A stretch of DNA of 64,000 nucleotides. Origin: Micromonospora halotolerans. Lineage in GTDB: Bacteria; Actinomycetota; Actinomycetes; Mycobacteriales; Micromonosporaceae. The number at the start of each line of letters is the position of its first letter. Within the stretch, counting starts at the first letter, position 1. The stretch covers positions 2,418,001-2,482,000 of the forward strand of contig NZ_CP134876.1 in NCBI RefSeq assembly GCF_032108445.1, read 5' to 3'. The notes under the pieces are model-generated. The model did not search any database, had not been told where the DNA came from, and was given only the letters and a program-made list of their open reading frames with translations. This document shows, piece after piece, positions 1 through 8,436 of this stretch. The position numbers and the translations under genes were made by a program.

Positions 1-2
1 GC

Positions 3-707
3 TTCAAGGACATGCGGGCCGCCGAAGACCTCGTGGTGGTCACCTACGGCTGCTCCGTCGGCGGCGAGGTGGACGCCGTCGACCCGGCCACCGGCAAGGT
101 GCGCTGGCGGCAGCGGCTGCCCGAGGCGAAGGTCACCGACGGTGTGCTGAGCGTGCGGCCGCTGATCGGCCTGCCCGCGCTGGGGCACGAGAGCTACACG
201 GTGCGGGACCCGAAGACCGGCCGGGAGACCGCTTCGTTCACCGACCCGATCGACGGCACCGAGCTGTGGGACGTGCCGCCGAACCGGTCCAACGCGATCG
301 ACGGCCCGGCCGTCTACCAGTTCCTCGCCGACGACGAGACGCTCTACTACCCGACGTTCCCGAAGAACGTGCCGGGCTCGGGGCGGTCGGCCAACCAGAT
401 CATCGCCATCGACCTGGCCACCGGGAAGCGGCGCTGGATCTCGTCCGGGCACAGCCCCAGCAAGGTCGAGCTGATCCGCCGGGACGAGCAGGGCCTGCTG
501 GCCTGGGAGACCGGCGACCGGCGGAAGGTGCCGCCGCGCCTGGTCCGGATCGATGCCGCGACGGGCACGGTCAGCCCGGTGGCCAAGGGGCCGTCGTCGG
601 CCGGCTTCGAGGGTGAGGACGCCAAGGTCATGGAGCGGGACGGGGTCGTCGTGATCGTGCCCTGGAAGCACGTCGTGGCGGACCGGGCGATCACCGTGCT
701 GCGCTGA
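3..707 (+). CDS. PQQ-like beta-propeller protein, 5' partial
   Basis: The reading frame is open from base 3 and runs off the left edge, so the N-terminus lies outside the window. Only the last 230 or so residues are visible. They contain blade-like repeats ending in KVRWRQ and KRRWIS, each preceded by a D-x-ATG-type turn (DPATGK, DLATGK, DAATGT), the pattern of quinoprotein or outer-membrane-assembly-type beta-propellers. The function is unknown; a secreted or membrane-anchored propeller is likely, but any signal peptide would be upstream of the window. A GC-rich hairpin at 724-753 follows the stop codon. No enzyme active site is visible. Confidence 0.75.
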   Translation, partial: FKDMRAAEDLVVVTYGCSVGGEVDAVDPATGKVRWRQRLPEAKVTDGVLSVRPLIGLPALGHESYTVRDPKTGRETASFTDPIDGTELWDVPPNRSNAIDGPAVYQFLADDETLYYPTFPKNVPGSGRSANQIIAIDLATGKRRWISSGHSPSKVELIRRDEQGLLAWETGDRRKVPPRLVRIDAATGTVSPVAKGPSSAGFEGEDAKVMERDGVVVIVPWKHVVADRAITVLR

Positions 708-723
708 CCGACACGACGCGGAA

Positions 724-753
724 GGGGCGGGCCACTGGAGGGTGGACCGCCCC
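724..753 (+). terminator. hairpin terminator after the propeller gene
   Basis: GGGGCGG at 724-730 pairs with CCGCCCC at 747-753 across a 16-nt loop, 17 nt after the stop codon. There is no U-tract, as is common in high-GC actinobacteria. It lies between this gene and the convergent VOC gene and may serve both. Confidence 0.5.
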
Positions 754-803
754 TCCGGGTGCGGTTGTTGTCACTGGGGCAGCAACGGATGCACCCACAA
801 TGC

Positions 804-1178
804 TCAGAGGTACAGGCAGAACGGGTGGCCGGCGGGGTCCAGGTGGACACGGACGTCGTCCTGGGGCTGGAAGTCCGCCACGGTGGCACCCAGGGACACC
901 GCGTACGCCGACGCCGCGTCGAGGTCGTCGACCTTGATGTCGAGGTGGGCCATCATCTGCGGCTCGCCCGGGCCGGCCGGCCAGACCGGTCGCACGTACG
1001 CCGGCTCGGTCTGGAATGCCAGCCCGGCACCGCCCCCGGACGCGACCAGGACGACCCAGTCCGGCTCGTCCTCGTCCCGGGACCACCCGAGCAGCCGTTC
1101 GTAGAACCCGGCCAGCTCGCCCGCGTCGGGCGCGTCCAGCACGGTCGTGGTCAGCGTCAGCCGAGGCCTCTCATCCAT
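804..1178 (-). CDS. VOC (glyoxalase-like) family protein
   Basis: A 124-residue single-module vicinal-oxygen-chelate protein. It begins with the usual first strand ([13 protein letters not shown]), then [13 protein letters not shown], and ends with the conserved C-terminal strands [23 protein letters not shown]. Such small members act as metal-dependent lyases, dioxygenases or bleomycin-type drug-binding proteins, usually as dimers. The metal-binding residues cannot be assigned to a specific chemistry here. It is convergent with the propeller gene and divergent from proS. The substrate is unknown. Confidence 0.8.
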   Translation of the reverse strand: MDERPRLTLTTTVLDAPDAGELAGFYERLLGWSRDEDEPDWVVLVASGGGAGLAFQTEPAYVRPVWPAGPGEPQMMAHLDIKVDDLDAASAYAVSLGATVADFQPQDDVRVHLDPAGHPFCLYL

Positions 1179-1293
1179 TCCTCTCTCCTACCCCCGCACC
1201 GGCGCCTCCACCCCGGACACCGGACGGCCGGGATCCGCCGGAACGGGGACGAATACGATCGCCCGCCGACGCCACCCGCCGTACGCTGCCTCA

Positions 1294-3063
1294 ATGCTGC
1301 TGCGCATGTCGACCCTGCTGCTCCGGACCCTGCGCGAGGACCCGGCCGACGCGGAGGTGCCGAGCCACCGGCTCCTGCTCCGGGCCGGCTACGTCCGCCG
1401 CGCCGCACCGGGCGGCTACACCTGGCTGCCGCTGGGCAAGCTGGTGCTGGACCGGGTCACCGACATCGTCCGCGCGGAGATGGCGGCGATCGGCGACCAG
1501 GAGGTGCACTTCCCGGCGCTGCTCCCGGCCGAGCCCTACCGGACCAGCGGGCGGTGGACGGAGTACGGCGACGACATCTTCACCCTCGAGGACCGGAAGG
1601 GTGCCGAGCACCTGCTCGCCCCGACTCACGAGGAGATGGCCGCGCTGCTGGTGAAGGACCTGTTCAGTTCGTACCGGGACCTCCCGGTGACGCTGTTCCA
1701 GATCCAGACCAAGTTCCGGGACGAGGCCCGGCCGCGGGCCGGCCTGCTGCGCGGGCGCGAGTTCCTCATGAAGGACGCCTACTCGTTCGACCTGGACGAG
1801 GCCGGGCTCCAGGCGGCCTACGACCGGCACCGCGACGCCTATCAGCGGATCTTCACCCGGCTCGGGCTGGACTTCACCGTGGTGCACGCGATGTCCGGGG
1901 CGATGGGCGGCTCGGCGTCGGAGGAGTTCCTGGCCGCGACGCCGGTCGGCGAGGACACCTACGTGGGCTGCACCGCCTGCGACTACGCGGCCAACACCGA
2001 GGCCGTGGTGAGCCGTGCGCCGGCGGCCGGGGACCCGGAGGCGCACCCGGAGGCGGAGGTGCACGACACCCCGGAGACGCCGACCATCGCGTCCCTGGTC
2101 GAGCTGGCCAACGCCCGCGCGCTGGCCGGCCGGACCGACTGGACCGCCGGCGACACGTTGAAAAATGTGGTGCTGGCCGTGCGCCGGCCGGGCGCCGAGC
2201 AGGCGGAGCTGCTGGTCATCGGCCTGCCCGGCGACCGCGAGGTGGACCTGAAGCGGGTCGAGGCCGCCCTGGCTCCGGCCACTGTGGCGGTCTTCGACGA
2301 CTGGCTGGCCCACCCCGAGCTGGTCCGCGGCTACCTCGGTCCGCAGATCCTCGCCAAGCACGGGGTTCGCTACCTGGTCGACCCGCGCGTGGTGGCCGGC
2401 ACCAGTTGGCTGACCGGCGCCAACGAGCCGGGCCGGCACGCCACGAACGTGGCCTGCGGGCGGGACTTCACCCCGGACGGCACGATCGAGGCCGCCGAGG
2501 TGCGCGCCGGTTACCCCTGCCCGGCCTGCGGCACGGGCGAGCTGACCATGCGCCGGGGCATCGAGGTGGGGCACATCTTCCAGCTCGGCCGCCGCTACAC
2601 CGACGCGTTCGCGGTCGACGTGCTCGGCCCGGAGGGGAAGCCGGTCCGGCCCACCATGGGCTGCTACGGCATCGGTGTGTCGCGAGCGGTCGCGTCGGTC
2701 GCCGAGCAGCACCACGACGATCGAGGGCTGGTCTGGCCGGCCGAGGTCGCGCCGTGCGACGTACACCTGGTGGCGGCCGGGAAGGGGCCGCAGCTCGACG
2801 CGGCGCTGGAGCTCGGCGGGCGGCTCTCCGCCGCCGGCCTGCGGGTGCTGGTCGACGACCGCACCCACGTCTCGGCCGGGGTGAAGTTCACCGACGCCGA
2901 GCTGATCGGCATCCCGCGCGCCGTCGTGGTCGGCCGCCGGCTGGCCGAGGGGTACGTCGAGCTGCGTGACCGGGCCTCCGGCGAGCGGATCGAGTTGCCG
3001 GTGGACGGCCTGGTCGAGCGCCTGCTCGACGAGTCGCGTGGGGCGGGCCGCAACGGGGTGTAG
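1294..3063 (+). CDS. proS: prolyl-tRNA synthetase
   Basis: Charges tRNA-Pro with proline in the cytoplasm; class II aminoacyl-tRNA synthetase of the bacterial type. At 589 residues it matches the long bacterial form, with the catalytic core split by an editing (INS) domain around residues 225-390 and an anticodon-binding domain at the C-terminus. Class II motif 2 ([22 protein letters not shown]) and motif 3 ([10 protein letters not shown]) are visible. The frame is open further upstream, but ATG 1294 is preceded at 1282-1287 by TACGCT, a -10 box 12 nt away, which suggests a leaderless transcript. A CBS-domain gene follows 55 nt downstream with its own ribosome-binding site. Confidence 0.95.
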   Translation: MLLRMSTLLLRTLREDPADAEVPSHRLLLRAGYVRRAAPGGYTWLPLGKLVLDRVTDIVRAEMAAIGDQEVHFPALLPAEPYRTSGRWTEYGDDIFTLEDRKGAEHLLAPTHEEMAALLVKDLFSSYRDLPVTLFQIQTKFRDEARPRAGLLRGREFLMKDAYSFDLDEAGLQAAYDRHRDAYQRIFTRLGLDFTVVHAMSGAMGGSASEEFLAATPVGEDTYVGCTACDYAANTEAVVSRAPAAGDPEAHPEAEVHDTPETPTIASLVELANARALAGRTDWTAGDTLKNVVLAVRRPGAEQAELLVIGLPGDREVDLKRVEAALAPATVAVFDDWLAHPELVRGYLGPQILAKHGVRYLVDPRVVAGTSWLTGANEPGRHATNVACGRDFTPDGTIEAAEVRAGYPCPACGTGELTMRRGIEVGHIFQLGRRYTDAFAVDVLGPEGKPVRPTMGCYGIGVSRAVASVAEQHHDDRGLVWPAEVAPCDVHLVAAGKGPQLDAALELGGRLSAAGLRVLVDDRTHVSAGVKFTDAELIGIPRAVVVGRRLAEGYVELRDRASGERIELPVDGLVERLLDESRGAGRNGV

Positions 3064-3118
3064 CGGACGCGCCACGGGGTACCGCAGACGGATCGACCAA
3101 GGTGTTTCGGAGGCTCTC

Positions 3119-3538
3119 ATGTACCGGGTCAGTGACGTGATGACCAAGCAGGTGGTCTACCTGCCCGCGGAGACCCCCCTGGACGAGGCGGCCAGGGTGA
3201 TGAAGGAGTCGGACATCGGCGATGTCGTGGTCACCGACGGAGCCACCCTGGCCGGCATGCTGACCGACCGCGACATCGTGGTGCGGGCGGTCGCCGAGCG
3301 GGCCGACCCGGGGAGCACCACGATCGGTTCGATCGTCACCCGCGAGGTGGTGATGATCGAGCAGCACTGCACCGCGGGCGAGGCGGCCGCGCTGATGCGC
3401 GAGCGCAACATCCGGCGCGTGCTCGTGTGTGACAGCGACCGCAAGCTGGTCGGCATCGTCTCCCTCGGCGACCTGGCCATGCAGCTCGACCCGAACTCCG
3501 CGCTGAGCGACATCAGCGAGGCCGCCCCCAACCTGTGA
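3119..3538 (+). CDS. CBS-domain pair protein
   Basis: A 139-residue protein made almost entirely of two CBS domains: residues about 7-60 (VSDVMTKQVVYLPAETPLDEAARVM region) and about 70-125 (REVVMIEQHCTAGEAAALM region). The motif GMLTDRDIV followed by VGIVSLGDL is typical. CBS pairs bind adenine nucleotides and act as energy or redox sensors. ATG 3119 is chosen because a good GGAGG ribosome-binding site lies just before it; the longer open frame upstream overlaps proS. A second protein of the same architecture is encoded at 17165-17590 on the other strand. Confidence 0.88.
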   Translation: MYRVSDVMTKQVVYLPAETPLDEAARVMKESDIGDVVVTDGATLAGMLTDRDIVVRAVAERADPGSTTIGSIVTREVVMIEQHCTAGEAAALMRERNIRRVLVCDSDRKLVGIVSLGDLAMQLDPNSALSDISEAAPNL

Positions 3539-3607
3539 TCCGCCCGACCCGGTGCCCTTCCCGACCGAGACCGGGGGCGCCGGGTCACCGGCGGTAGCCT
3601 GGCGGTC

Positions 3608-4033
3608 ATGTCCGAGATGCCGACCAAGCTGGCCGAGATCGTCGACGAGTTCGCCGCCGCCCCGCGCGACGTGGTGCTGGAGATGCTGCTGGAGTTCTCC
3701 GACGTGATCCCGCCGCTGCCCGAGGGCGTGGACCGGGGCGACCTGGAGCAGGTCCCGGAGTGCCAGACCGCGTTCTTCCTGCGTGCCGAGGTCAACCCGG
3801 ACCGGACGGTGAGCACCATCTTCGACTGTCCGCCGGAGGCGCCGACCACCCGGGCGTTCGCCGGCATCCTCGCCGAGGGGCTGGCCGGCGCGAGCGCCGA
3901 GGACGTGCTGGCCGTGCCGGACGACCTCTACCAGCGGATGGGCCTGGCCCAGGCGATCAGCCCGCTGCGGATCCGTGGCGGCAGCGCCATCCTGGCCCGG
4001 CTGAAGCGGCAGGTCCGGGAACAGATCTCCTGA
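3608..4033 (+). CDS. sufE: SufE-family Fe-S cluster assembly protein
   Basis: 141 residues matching the SufE fold: N-terminal PTKLAEIVDEFAAAP, then PPLPEGVD, a conserved cysteine in VPECQTAFFLRAEV (the sulfur acceptor position), and a C-terminal helix with LTRLR-type basic residues. SufE takes persulfide sulfur from a cysteine desulfurase and passes it on for Fe-S cluster building; no sufS or suf cluster is nearby, so the partner lies elsewhere. TAGCCT at 3595-3600 lies 13 nt before ATG 3608, consistent with a leaderless mRNA. The DsbA-like gene starts 20 nt after its stop, probably in one transcript. Confidence 0.88.
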   Translation: MSEMPTKLAEIVDEFAAAPRDVVLEMLLEFSDVIPPLPEGVDRGDLEQVPECQTAFFLRAEVNPDRTVSTIFDCPPEAPTTRAFAGILAEGLAGASAEDVLAVPDDLYQRMGLAQAISPLRIRGGSAILARLKRQVREQIS

Positions 4034-4053
4034 TCGACGGGTTGTCGCTGGTC

Positions 4054-4686
4054 ATGGAGATCGAGATCTACGCCGACGTCGTCTGCCCCTGGTGCTGGAT
4101 CGGCAAGCGCCGCCTGGAGCAGGCCCTGGAGCGGTACGACGGCGAGGTGACCGTCCGGTTCCGGCCGTTCCAGCTGGACCCGACGCCGGTGACCGAGCCG
4201 AAGCCGCTCATCGAGGCGCTGGGCGCGAAGTTCGGCGGCCGGGACCAGGCCGAGGGCATGGCCGCCCACGTCACCCAGGTCGCCAAGGGCGCGGGGATCG
4301 AGATGCACTTCGACCGCGCGGTGGCCGCGAACACCTTCGAGGCGCACCGGCTGGTCCGGTTCGCCACCGAGCGGGGGCGGGCCGCCGAGCTGGTCGAGCG
4401 GCTCTACCGGGCGCACTTCCAGGACGGCATCGACGTCGGGTCGACCGACGCGCTGGTCAAGCTGGCCGCCGAGGTGGGCCTGGACGAGACCGAGGCCCGG
4501 GACTATCTGTCGTCGAACCTCGGTCGGCGGGAGGTGGCCGCCGACCTGAGCGAAGCGCACCAGCTCGGCGTCTCCAGCGTGCCGACCTTCGTGCTCGCCG
4601 GGAAGTACGCCGTGACCGGCGCCCAGGAGCCGGAGACCCTGCTGGCCGCCCTCCACGAGGTGGCACAGCGGGAGGCGTCCGCGTGA
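4054..4686 (+). CDS. DsbA/FrnE-family thiol oxidoreductase
   Basis: 210 residues of the FrnE-type DsbA family. The active-site motif CPWC is at residues 11-14 (EIYADVVCPWCWIGKRRLE), the insert is helical, and the fold closes with the cis-proline region SSVPTFVLAGKYAVTGAQ. There is no signal peptide, so it acts in the cytoplasm as a disulfide reductase or isomerase, possibly on polyketide-type or glutathione/mycothiol-like substrates (family knowledge). The frame is open upstream through sufE, but ATG 4054 is the first start that keeps the conserved N-terminus. A parS-like site begins directly after the stop codon. Confidence 0.88.
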   Translation: MEIEIYADVVCPWCWIGKRRLEQALERYDGEVTVRFRPFQLDPTPVTEPKPLIEALGAKFGGRDQAEGMAAHVTQVAKGAGIEMHFDRAVAANTFEAHRLVRFATERGRAAELVERLYRAHFQDGIDVGSTDALVKLAAEVGLDETEARDYLSSNLGRREVAADLSEAHQLGVSSVPTFVLAGKYAVTGAQEPETLLAALHEVAQREASA

Positions 4687-4702
4687 TGTTTCACGTGGAA
4701 CA
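4687..4702. promoter_or_regulatory. outlying parS site
   Basis: The 14-bp core GTTTCACGTGGAAC (4688-4701) differs by one base from the perfect palindrome GTTTCACGTGAAAC found beside parAB. It starts at the base after the DsbA-like stop codon and lies in a short gap between convergent genes, about 41 kb from oriC and 48 kb from parA. ParB loading is inferred from sequence identity. Confidence 0.75.
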
Positions 4703-4737
4703 AGATCGGATCGGCTGAGGGCAACCCGCCTCAACGC

Positions 4738-5760
4738 TCAGGCCGGCGAGAAGACGACCTGCCAGGCCCCGGTGACGTATTCGGGCTCGACGTCGATGGT
4801 CACCGGGTCTCCGGGGCGCAGGTGGAGACCGAACTCGCGCGTCCACCCGCCGTTCCGGTCGCCGAACCTGCCGACGGTGTTCGCCTCGTAATCCCACCAC
4901 TCACCGGTCATGATCTCCACGCCGTTGACGCGAACGTGGAGGAGCCCCGGCGTCTGGGCGAGCAGGTCGACGGAGTCGGTCGCCTTCCAGGTCAGGGTCC
5001 GCTTGACCGGACGCGCCGGGTCGACCGGATCCGATTTGATGATGACGGCGTCCGGGCAGAGCGCCTCGGTGCAGCCGGCCATGAGGGTCCGGCGCAACGG
5101 CGCGAGTGGTCCTGATGGCCGGGGCGGCAGCGGGTACTGATCGAGCGGGATCCGCACACCGATTGCGAGCCCGAAAGTGCCGCTGTCCGGGATCGGCACC
5201 GGGACCGTGTCCGTCCCGTCGAACCGCTTCGCCCCGGTGATCGTCATGACGAACGTGGCGGACTCGCCGACCGCCACGTCGAGCCCGTCCCAGCTCAGCT
5301 GCCGACTGGAACCGCCGCACCCGAGGCCGTAGAGGAAGTGGCCGTTGACGCTCACCCGCTCATCGGGCTCGCTGTCTCCGGTGCCGTCGCAGCGGGTGAA
5401 GATGACCAGGTCGAGCGTGGTGGGCACGATGGTCAACTCGATGCGGCGCTCCGGCAACGCGGCGGACTTCGCCGCCACGACACGAGCCCCCTTGGCGTAC
5501 TCCGGAAACCCTTCGACGGTGCGGACCGGCGACGGACTGTCCGCCGGGGTGGGGGTGACGTCGGTACGGAACCCGGGCACGACGGCGGCCACGGCGATGC
5601 CGGCCAGGGCGACCACCGCGCAGGTGGTCCAGGCCGCGATCCGGCGCCGCCGCGCCACCACCTTGGCCTGTACGCCCCGCAGCCGCATACGGTGCACGAG
5701 CTGGTCGGCCGGGTCGCTGGAACGCTCGTCGAGCACCTGCTTGAGGTCGGTCAGGTTCAT
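4738..5760 (-). CDS. membrane-anchored partner of the SigE-family sigma factor
   Basis: 340 residues. A cytoplasmic N-terminal stretch of about 40 residues (MNLTDLKQVLDERSS) is followed by a basic patch and one membrane helix (roughly 45-65, AAWTTCAVVALAGIAVAAVV); the rest is a large extracytoplasmic domain rich in beta-strand-like segments. Its ATG overlaps the stop of the sigma-factor gene by ATGA (5757-5760), so the two are translationally coupled. Such proteins downstream of SigE-family sigma factors are often regulators or signal sensors; an anti-sigma role is inferred from position only, since no zinc anti-sigma motif is visible. Confidence 0.75.
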   Translation of the reverse strand: MNLTDLKQVLDERSSDPADQLVHRMRLRGVQAKVVARRRRIAAWTTCAVVALAGIAVAAVVPGFRTDVTPTPADSPSPVRTVEGFPEYAKGARVVAAKSAALPERRIELTIVPTTLDLVIFTRCDGTGDSEPDERVSVNGHFLYGLGCGGSSRQLSWDGLDVAVGESATFVMTITGAKRFDGTDTVPVPIPDSGTFGLAIGVRIPLDQYPLPPRPSGPLAPLRRTLMAGCTEALCPDAVIIKSDPVDPARPVKRTLTWKATDSVDLLAQTPGLLHVRVNGVEIMTGEWWDYEANTVGRFGDRNGGWTREFGLHLRPGDPVTIDVEPEYVTGAWQVVFSPA

Positions 5761-6254
5761 CCCAGCACCCCTTCCGGCGTCAGCGTCTCGTCGAGGCGGA
5801 GCTTCGCCACCGCCCGGCTGGCCTGGCTCTTGACCGTCCCGACCGAACAGCCCAGGACCTCGGAGATCTCGACCTCCGAGAGGTCCTCGAAATAGCGCAA
5901 CACGAGCACGGCGCGCTGCCGGCGGGGAAGCTGGCCCAGCGCCCGCCAGAGGCGGTCCCGGTCGTCGATGCCGGCGTGCGGATCGGCCTCGGCGGTCGCC
6001 TCGGGAAGATCGGCGGTCGGCAGCTCGCCCCACCATCTGCGCCGCCACGACGAGGCGTACGCGTTGACGATGATCCGGCGCACGTACGGCTCGGGGTCAC
6101 CGTCGATGCGCCGCCATGCCTCCCAGGCCCGGGCCAGGGCCGTCTGCAGCAGGTCCTCGGCCAACGACCAATCTCGGGTGAGCAGGAACGCGGTACGCAA
6201 CAGCCGTGGTGAGCGGGTCACGACGAAGTCGTCGAAGCCCTCCGGTGTGATCAC
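5757..6254 (-). CDS. SigE-family ECF RNA polymerase sigma factor
   Basis: 165 residues with sigma region 2 (about 10-75, FVVTRSPRLLRTAFLLTRDWSLAEDLLQTALARAW) and region 4 (about 105-155, LPRRQRAVLVLRYFEDLSEVEISEVLGCSVGTVKSQ). This is the actinobacterial SigE-50-type ECF group, which redirects RNA polymerase to stress promoters. The GTG start at 6254 has a strong GGAGGGCGG ribosome-binding site. Upstream on the minus strand, GCAACC (6315-6310) sits 17 nt before a GTACTA element, a plausible self-recognised ECF promoter. The coupled downstream membrane protein is the probable regulator. Confidence 0.9.
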   Translation of the reverse strand: MITPEGFDDFVVTRSPRLLRTAFLLTRDWSLAEDLLQTALARAWEAWRRIDGDPEPYVRRIIVNAYASSWRRRWWGELPTADLPEATAEADPHAGIDDRDRLWRALGQLPRRQRAVLVLRYFEDLSEVEISEVLGCSVGTVKSQASRAVAKLRLDETLTPEGVLG

Positions 6255-6393
6255 GTGCCCGCCCTCCCGCGCAGTCGGTCACGAGGTAGTACCGGCCGTG
6301 ACGCGAAAAGGTTGCACGACCGGCCGCCGCTCGACTCAGCCGGGGTGGAACTGGGCGCAGACCGAGGGCCGGGCCGGCGGCGCGCATACGAAC

Positions 6394-6435
6394 AAGCCCC
6401 GGGCGGCCTTGGGTTGGCGGGCAGACCCGGGGCTT
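6394..6435 (-). terminator. intrinsic terminator originally serving ybaK
   Basis: AAGCCCCGGG (6394-6403) pairs perfectly over 10 bp with CCCGGGGCTT (6426-6435). On the minus strand it lies 16 nt past the insertion point of the IS481 element. Before the insertion it would have stood directly downstream of the ybaK-like stop codon; it now follows the transposase gene. Confidence 0.65.
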
Positions 6436-6452
6436 GAGATGCGACTGACGGC

Positions 6453-7451
6453 TTAGGTGTGCTGTCCAGGGACGTTGGTCAACCTGGTGATGGGTGGTAG
6501 GCCGCCGATGGCTGAGTGAGGCCGGTGGTAATTGTAATGATGCAGGAAGGCCGGTAGGGCTTTCCTGCGGGCTTGTTCGCTGTTGTAGAAGCGGGCGATG
6601 GCCCAGCCGTCGGTCAGGGTGCGGTGGAAGCGCTCGACTTTTCCGTTGGTCTGGGGCCGGTAGGGGCGGGTCTTCTTCGGCCGGATGCCGAGCTCGGTGC
6701 AGGCATCACGCCAGGCGAAGGATTTGTAGGCCGAGCCGTTGTCCGACAGCACGCGTTCGACGGTGATGCCCCGGGCGGCGAACCAGGCGACGGCGTTGCG
6801 CAGCACGTCGATCGCGGTCGCGGCTTTCTCGTCATCGCGGATCTCGGCGTAGGCGACGCGGGAGTGGTCGTCGATGACGGTATGCACGAACGCAGTACCG
6901 ATCTGTGGTTCGTAGGTTTTGCTGCGGGCTCCGGTGCGTCCGGCCGTGGCCTCACGGTTGCGGCGGCCTTGGACCCGGCCGACGTAGCGCCAGCCGCCGC
7001 CGTCAGGAATGCTGCCGTACTTGGTGACGTCGACGTGCAGCATCGCCCCGGGCCGGTCGTGTTCGTAACGCCGGACGGGTTCGCCGGTGATCCGGTCGAG
7101 ATGGCTGAGCCGGCTGAGCCGGCAGCGGGTCAGCACCGCATGCACGGTCGAGGCCGGGATACCGAGCCGCCCGCCGATCTGCACTGGACCCAGCCGCTGT
7201 TTCCACCGCAGATGCACAATCTTGCGGACCACCGGCCGTGGTGTCCGGGCCGGGCTGTGATGCGGGCGTGACGAGCGGTCCTGCATCCCCGCCTCGCCCT
7301 GCTCGGCGTAACGCTGGGCCCATCGTTTCGCCGTGCGCCAGGACACGTCATAGCGTTCGGCGGCCCGCGCGACCGGCCAGCGTTCCTCGATGATCAAACG
7401 CGCCAGCCGCAGACGCGCGCGTGGAGTCAAAGCAGCATTACGGTGGAGCAC
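6453..7451 (-). CDS. IS481-family DDE transposase
   Basis: 332 residues. An N-terminal helix-turn-helix (about 8-55, LTPRARLRLARLIIEERWPVARAAERYDVSWRTAKRW) and a second HTH are followed by the RNase-H-like rve core: DVTKYGSI (first Asp), VLSDNGSAYKS (second Asp) and KVERFHRTLTDGWA (Glu), the DDE triad, then YNYHRPHSAIGGLPP. It catalyses cut or copy-and-paste of the element. The last codon before the stop spans the element/target junction, and the TAA at 6453-6455 lies in the duplicated target. The 120 bp between its start and the right end should hold the promoter. Confidence 0.95.
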   Translation of the reverse strand: MLHRNAALTPRARLRLARLIIEERWPVARAAERYDVSWRTAKRWAQRYAEQGEAGMQDRSSRPHHSPARTPRPVVRKIVHLRWKQRLGPVQIGGRLGIPASTVHAVLTRCRLSRLSHLDRITGEPVRRYEHDRPGAMLHVDVTKYGSIPDGGGWRYVGRVQGRRNREATAGRTGARSKTYEPQIGTAFVHTVIDDHSRVAYAEIRDDEKAATAIDVLRNAVAWFAARGITVERVLSDNGSAYKSFAWRDACTELGIRPKKTRPYRPQTNGKVERFHRTLTDGWAIARFYNSEQARRKALPAFLHHYNYHRPHSAIGGLPPITRLTNVPGQHT

Positions 7452-7572
7452 GAAGGCCTCCTGTTGCCGGAGCGGTTCCTAGACAGCTCCACTCCACAAC
7501 CGGAGGCCTTCACCCGTCCAGGATCTAGATCAGGTCGTCACACAACCTCGACCAACCTGCCTGGACAGCACA
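6458..7572 (-). mobile_element. IS481-family insertion sequence with 6-bp target duplication
   Basis: A complete element of 1115 bp. The ends start TGTGCTGTCCAGG (6458-6470 and, inverted, 7572-7560); 13 bp are identical, followed by a further shared GTTGGTC. The 6-bp direct repeats CTTAGG at 6452-6457 and 7573-7578 flank it exactly, so the insertion is intact and both ends are defined. It carries one transposase gene on the minus strand. The transposase frame reads through the inverted repeat and stops on a TAA supplied by the target duplication. The copy looks active: no frameshifts, intact ends and identical flanking repeats. Confidence 0.93.
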
Positions 7573-7573
7573 C

Positions 7574-8125
7574 TTAGGCCGGTCGGGCCAGGTCCTCCAC
7601 CACCGTTGCGCCGGGCAGCGCGCCGAGCGCCGGCCCGGGCAACGCGATCTTGCTGTGCCGGACGCCGGAGCCGATGATCACGTGCGGCGTGGCGATCACG
7701 CGCGAGTCGACCAGGATCGGCCAGTCCTCCGGGAGCCCGATCGGGGTGATCCCGCCGTACTCCATCCCGGTCAGCTCGACCGCCTCGGCCATCGGCGCGA
7801 AGCTCGCCTTGCGCACGTCGAGCATCCGGCGGACCACGCCGTTCACGTCGGCCCGGGTGGTGGCGAGCACCATGCAGGCCGCGTAGCGGATCTCGCCGCC
7901 CCGCTTGCCGGCGACCACCACGCAGTTGGCCGACTCCTCCAGCCCCACCTCGTACGCCGCGCAGAACGCCGCAGTGTCGGCCAGCTCAGCGTCGATCGGG
8001 GCGACCAGCACGTCGTCCACATCCACCGGAGCCTCGTCCGGCCAGCGCTCGATCGCGGCGGCCACCGGCGCGGCCAGCAGGTCCAGTCGGGTACGGGCGG
8101 GCTCGGTCTTCAGCGTCCCCATCAC
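7574..8125 (-). CDS. YbaK/EbsC-family aminoacyl-tRNA deacylase-like protein
   Basis: 183 residues with the YbaK fold: the central VVVAGKRGGEIRYAACMVLATTRADVN segment, then RKASFAPMAEAVELTGMEYGGITPIGLPEDWPILVDSRV, matching the hydrophobic substrate pocket and the GxxxPxGL loop of the family. These proteins hydrolyse mischarged tRNA (for example Cys-tRNA-Pro) in trans. The GTG at 8125 (followed directly by ATG) is preceded by GAGGAT 13 nt upstream. The TAA stop at 7574-7576 lies inside the target duplication, so the IS481 element inserted exactly at the end of the gene without altering the protein. Confidence 0.87.
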   Translation of the reverse strand: MMGTLKTEPARTRLDLLAAPVAAAIERWPDEAPVDVDDVLVAPIDAELADTAAFCAAYEVGLEESANCVVVAGKRGGEIRYAACMVLATTRADVNGVVRRMLDVRKASFAPMAEAVELTGMEYGGITPIGLPEDWPILVDSRVIATPHVIIGSGVRHSKIALPGPALGALPGATVVEDLARPA

Positions 8126-8204
8126 GGCTGCGATCCTCGCACCCGCCGGGCGGCTCCGCTCACCGACGTCCCGACCGGCCCGAATCGCGGACGAGGTCGA
8201 CGGT

Positions 8205-8399
8205 TCAGCTGCCGGTGAGGAAGGCGTTCTCCCGGGCGAACGTGCGGTCCTGGTGGGCCGCCAGCTCCTCGGCCCGCAGGGCCTGGGCGCGGTGGGTCTC
8301 GACGTCCTCGATGCCGTGCCGGACCCCGAGCCGGATCACGCCGTAGAGGAAGACGAAGCCGAAGACGTAGAGGATCACGGTGGTGAGGAAGACCAGCAT
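8205..8399 (-). CDS. small single-pass membrane protein
   Basis: 64 residues. Residues 3-24 are a strongly hydrophobic helix (VFLTTVILYVFGFVFLYGVIRL), followed by a charged, helical tail rich in Glu, Arg and His. No family is recognised. The start ATG at 8399 is the only one that leaves the membrane helix at the N-terminus. It lies 37 nt downstream of the SDR gene on the same strand. Confidence 0.65.
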   Translation of the reverse strand: MLVFLTTVILYVFGFVFLYGVIRLGVRHGIEDVETHRAQALRAEELAAHQDRTFARENAFLTGS

Positions 8400-8436
8400 G
8401 CGGCCACGGTAGGGCGGCCCGGAACCGCAAGAGGTT

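Noticed and set aside
759..2969. A 736-codon plus-strand frame overlapping proS
   Set aside because: It is the shifted shadow of proS; composition is Arg/Gly/Ala-rich and no domain is recognisable.
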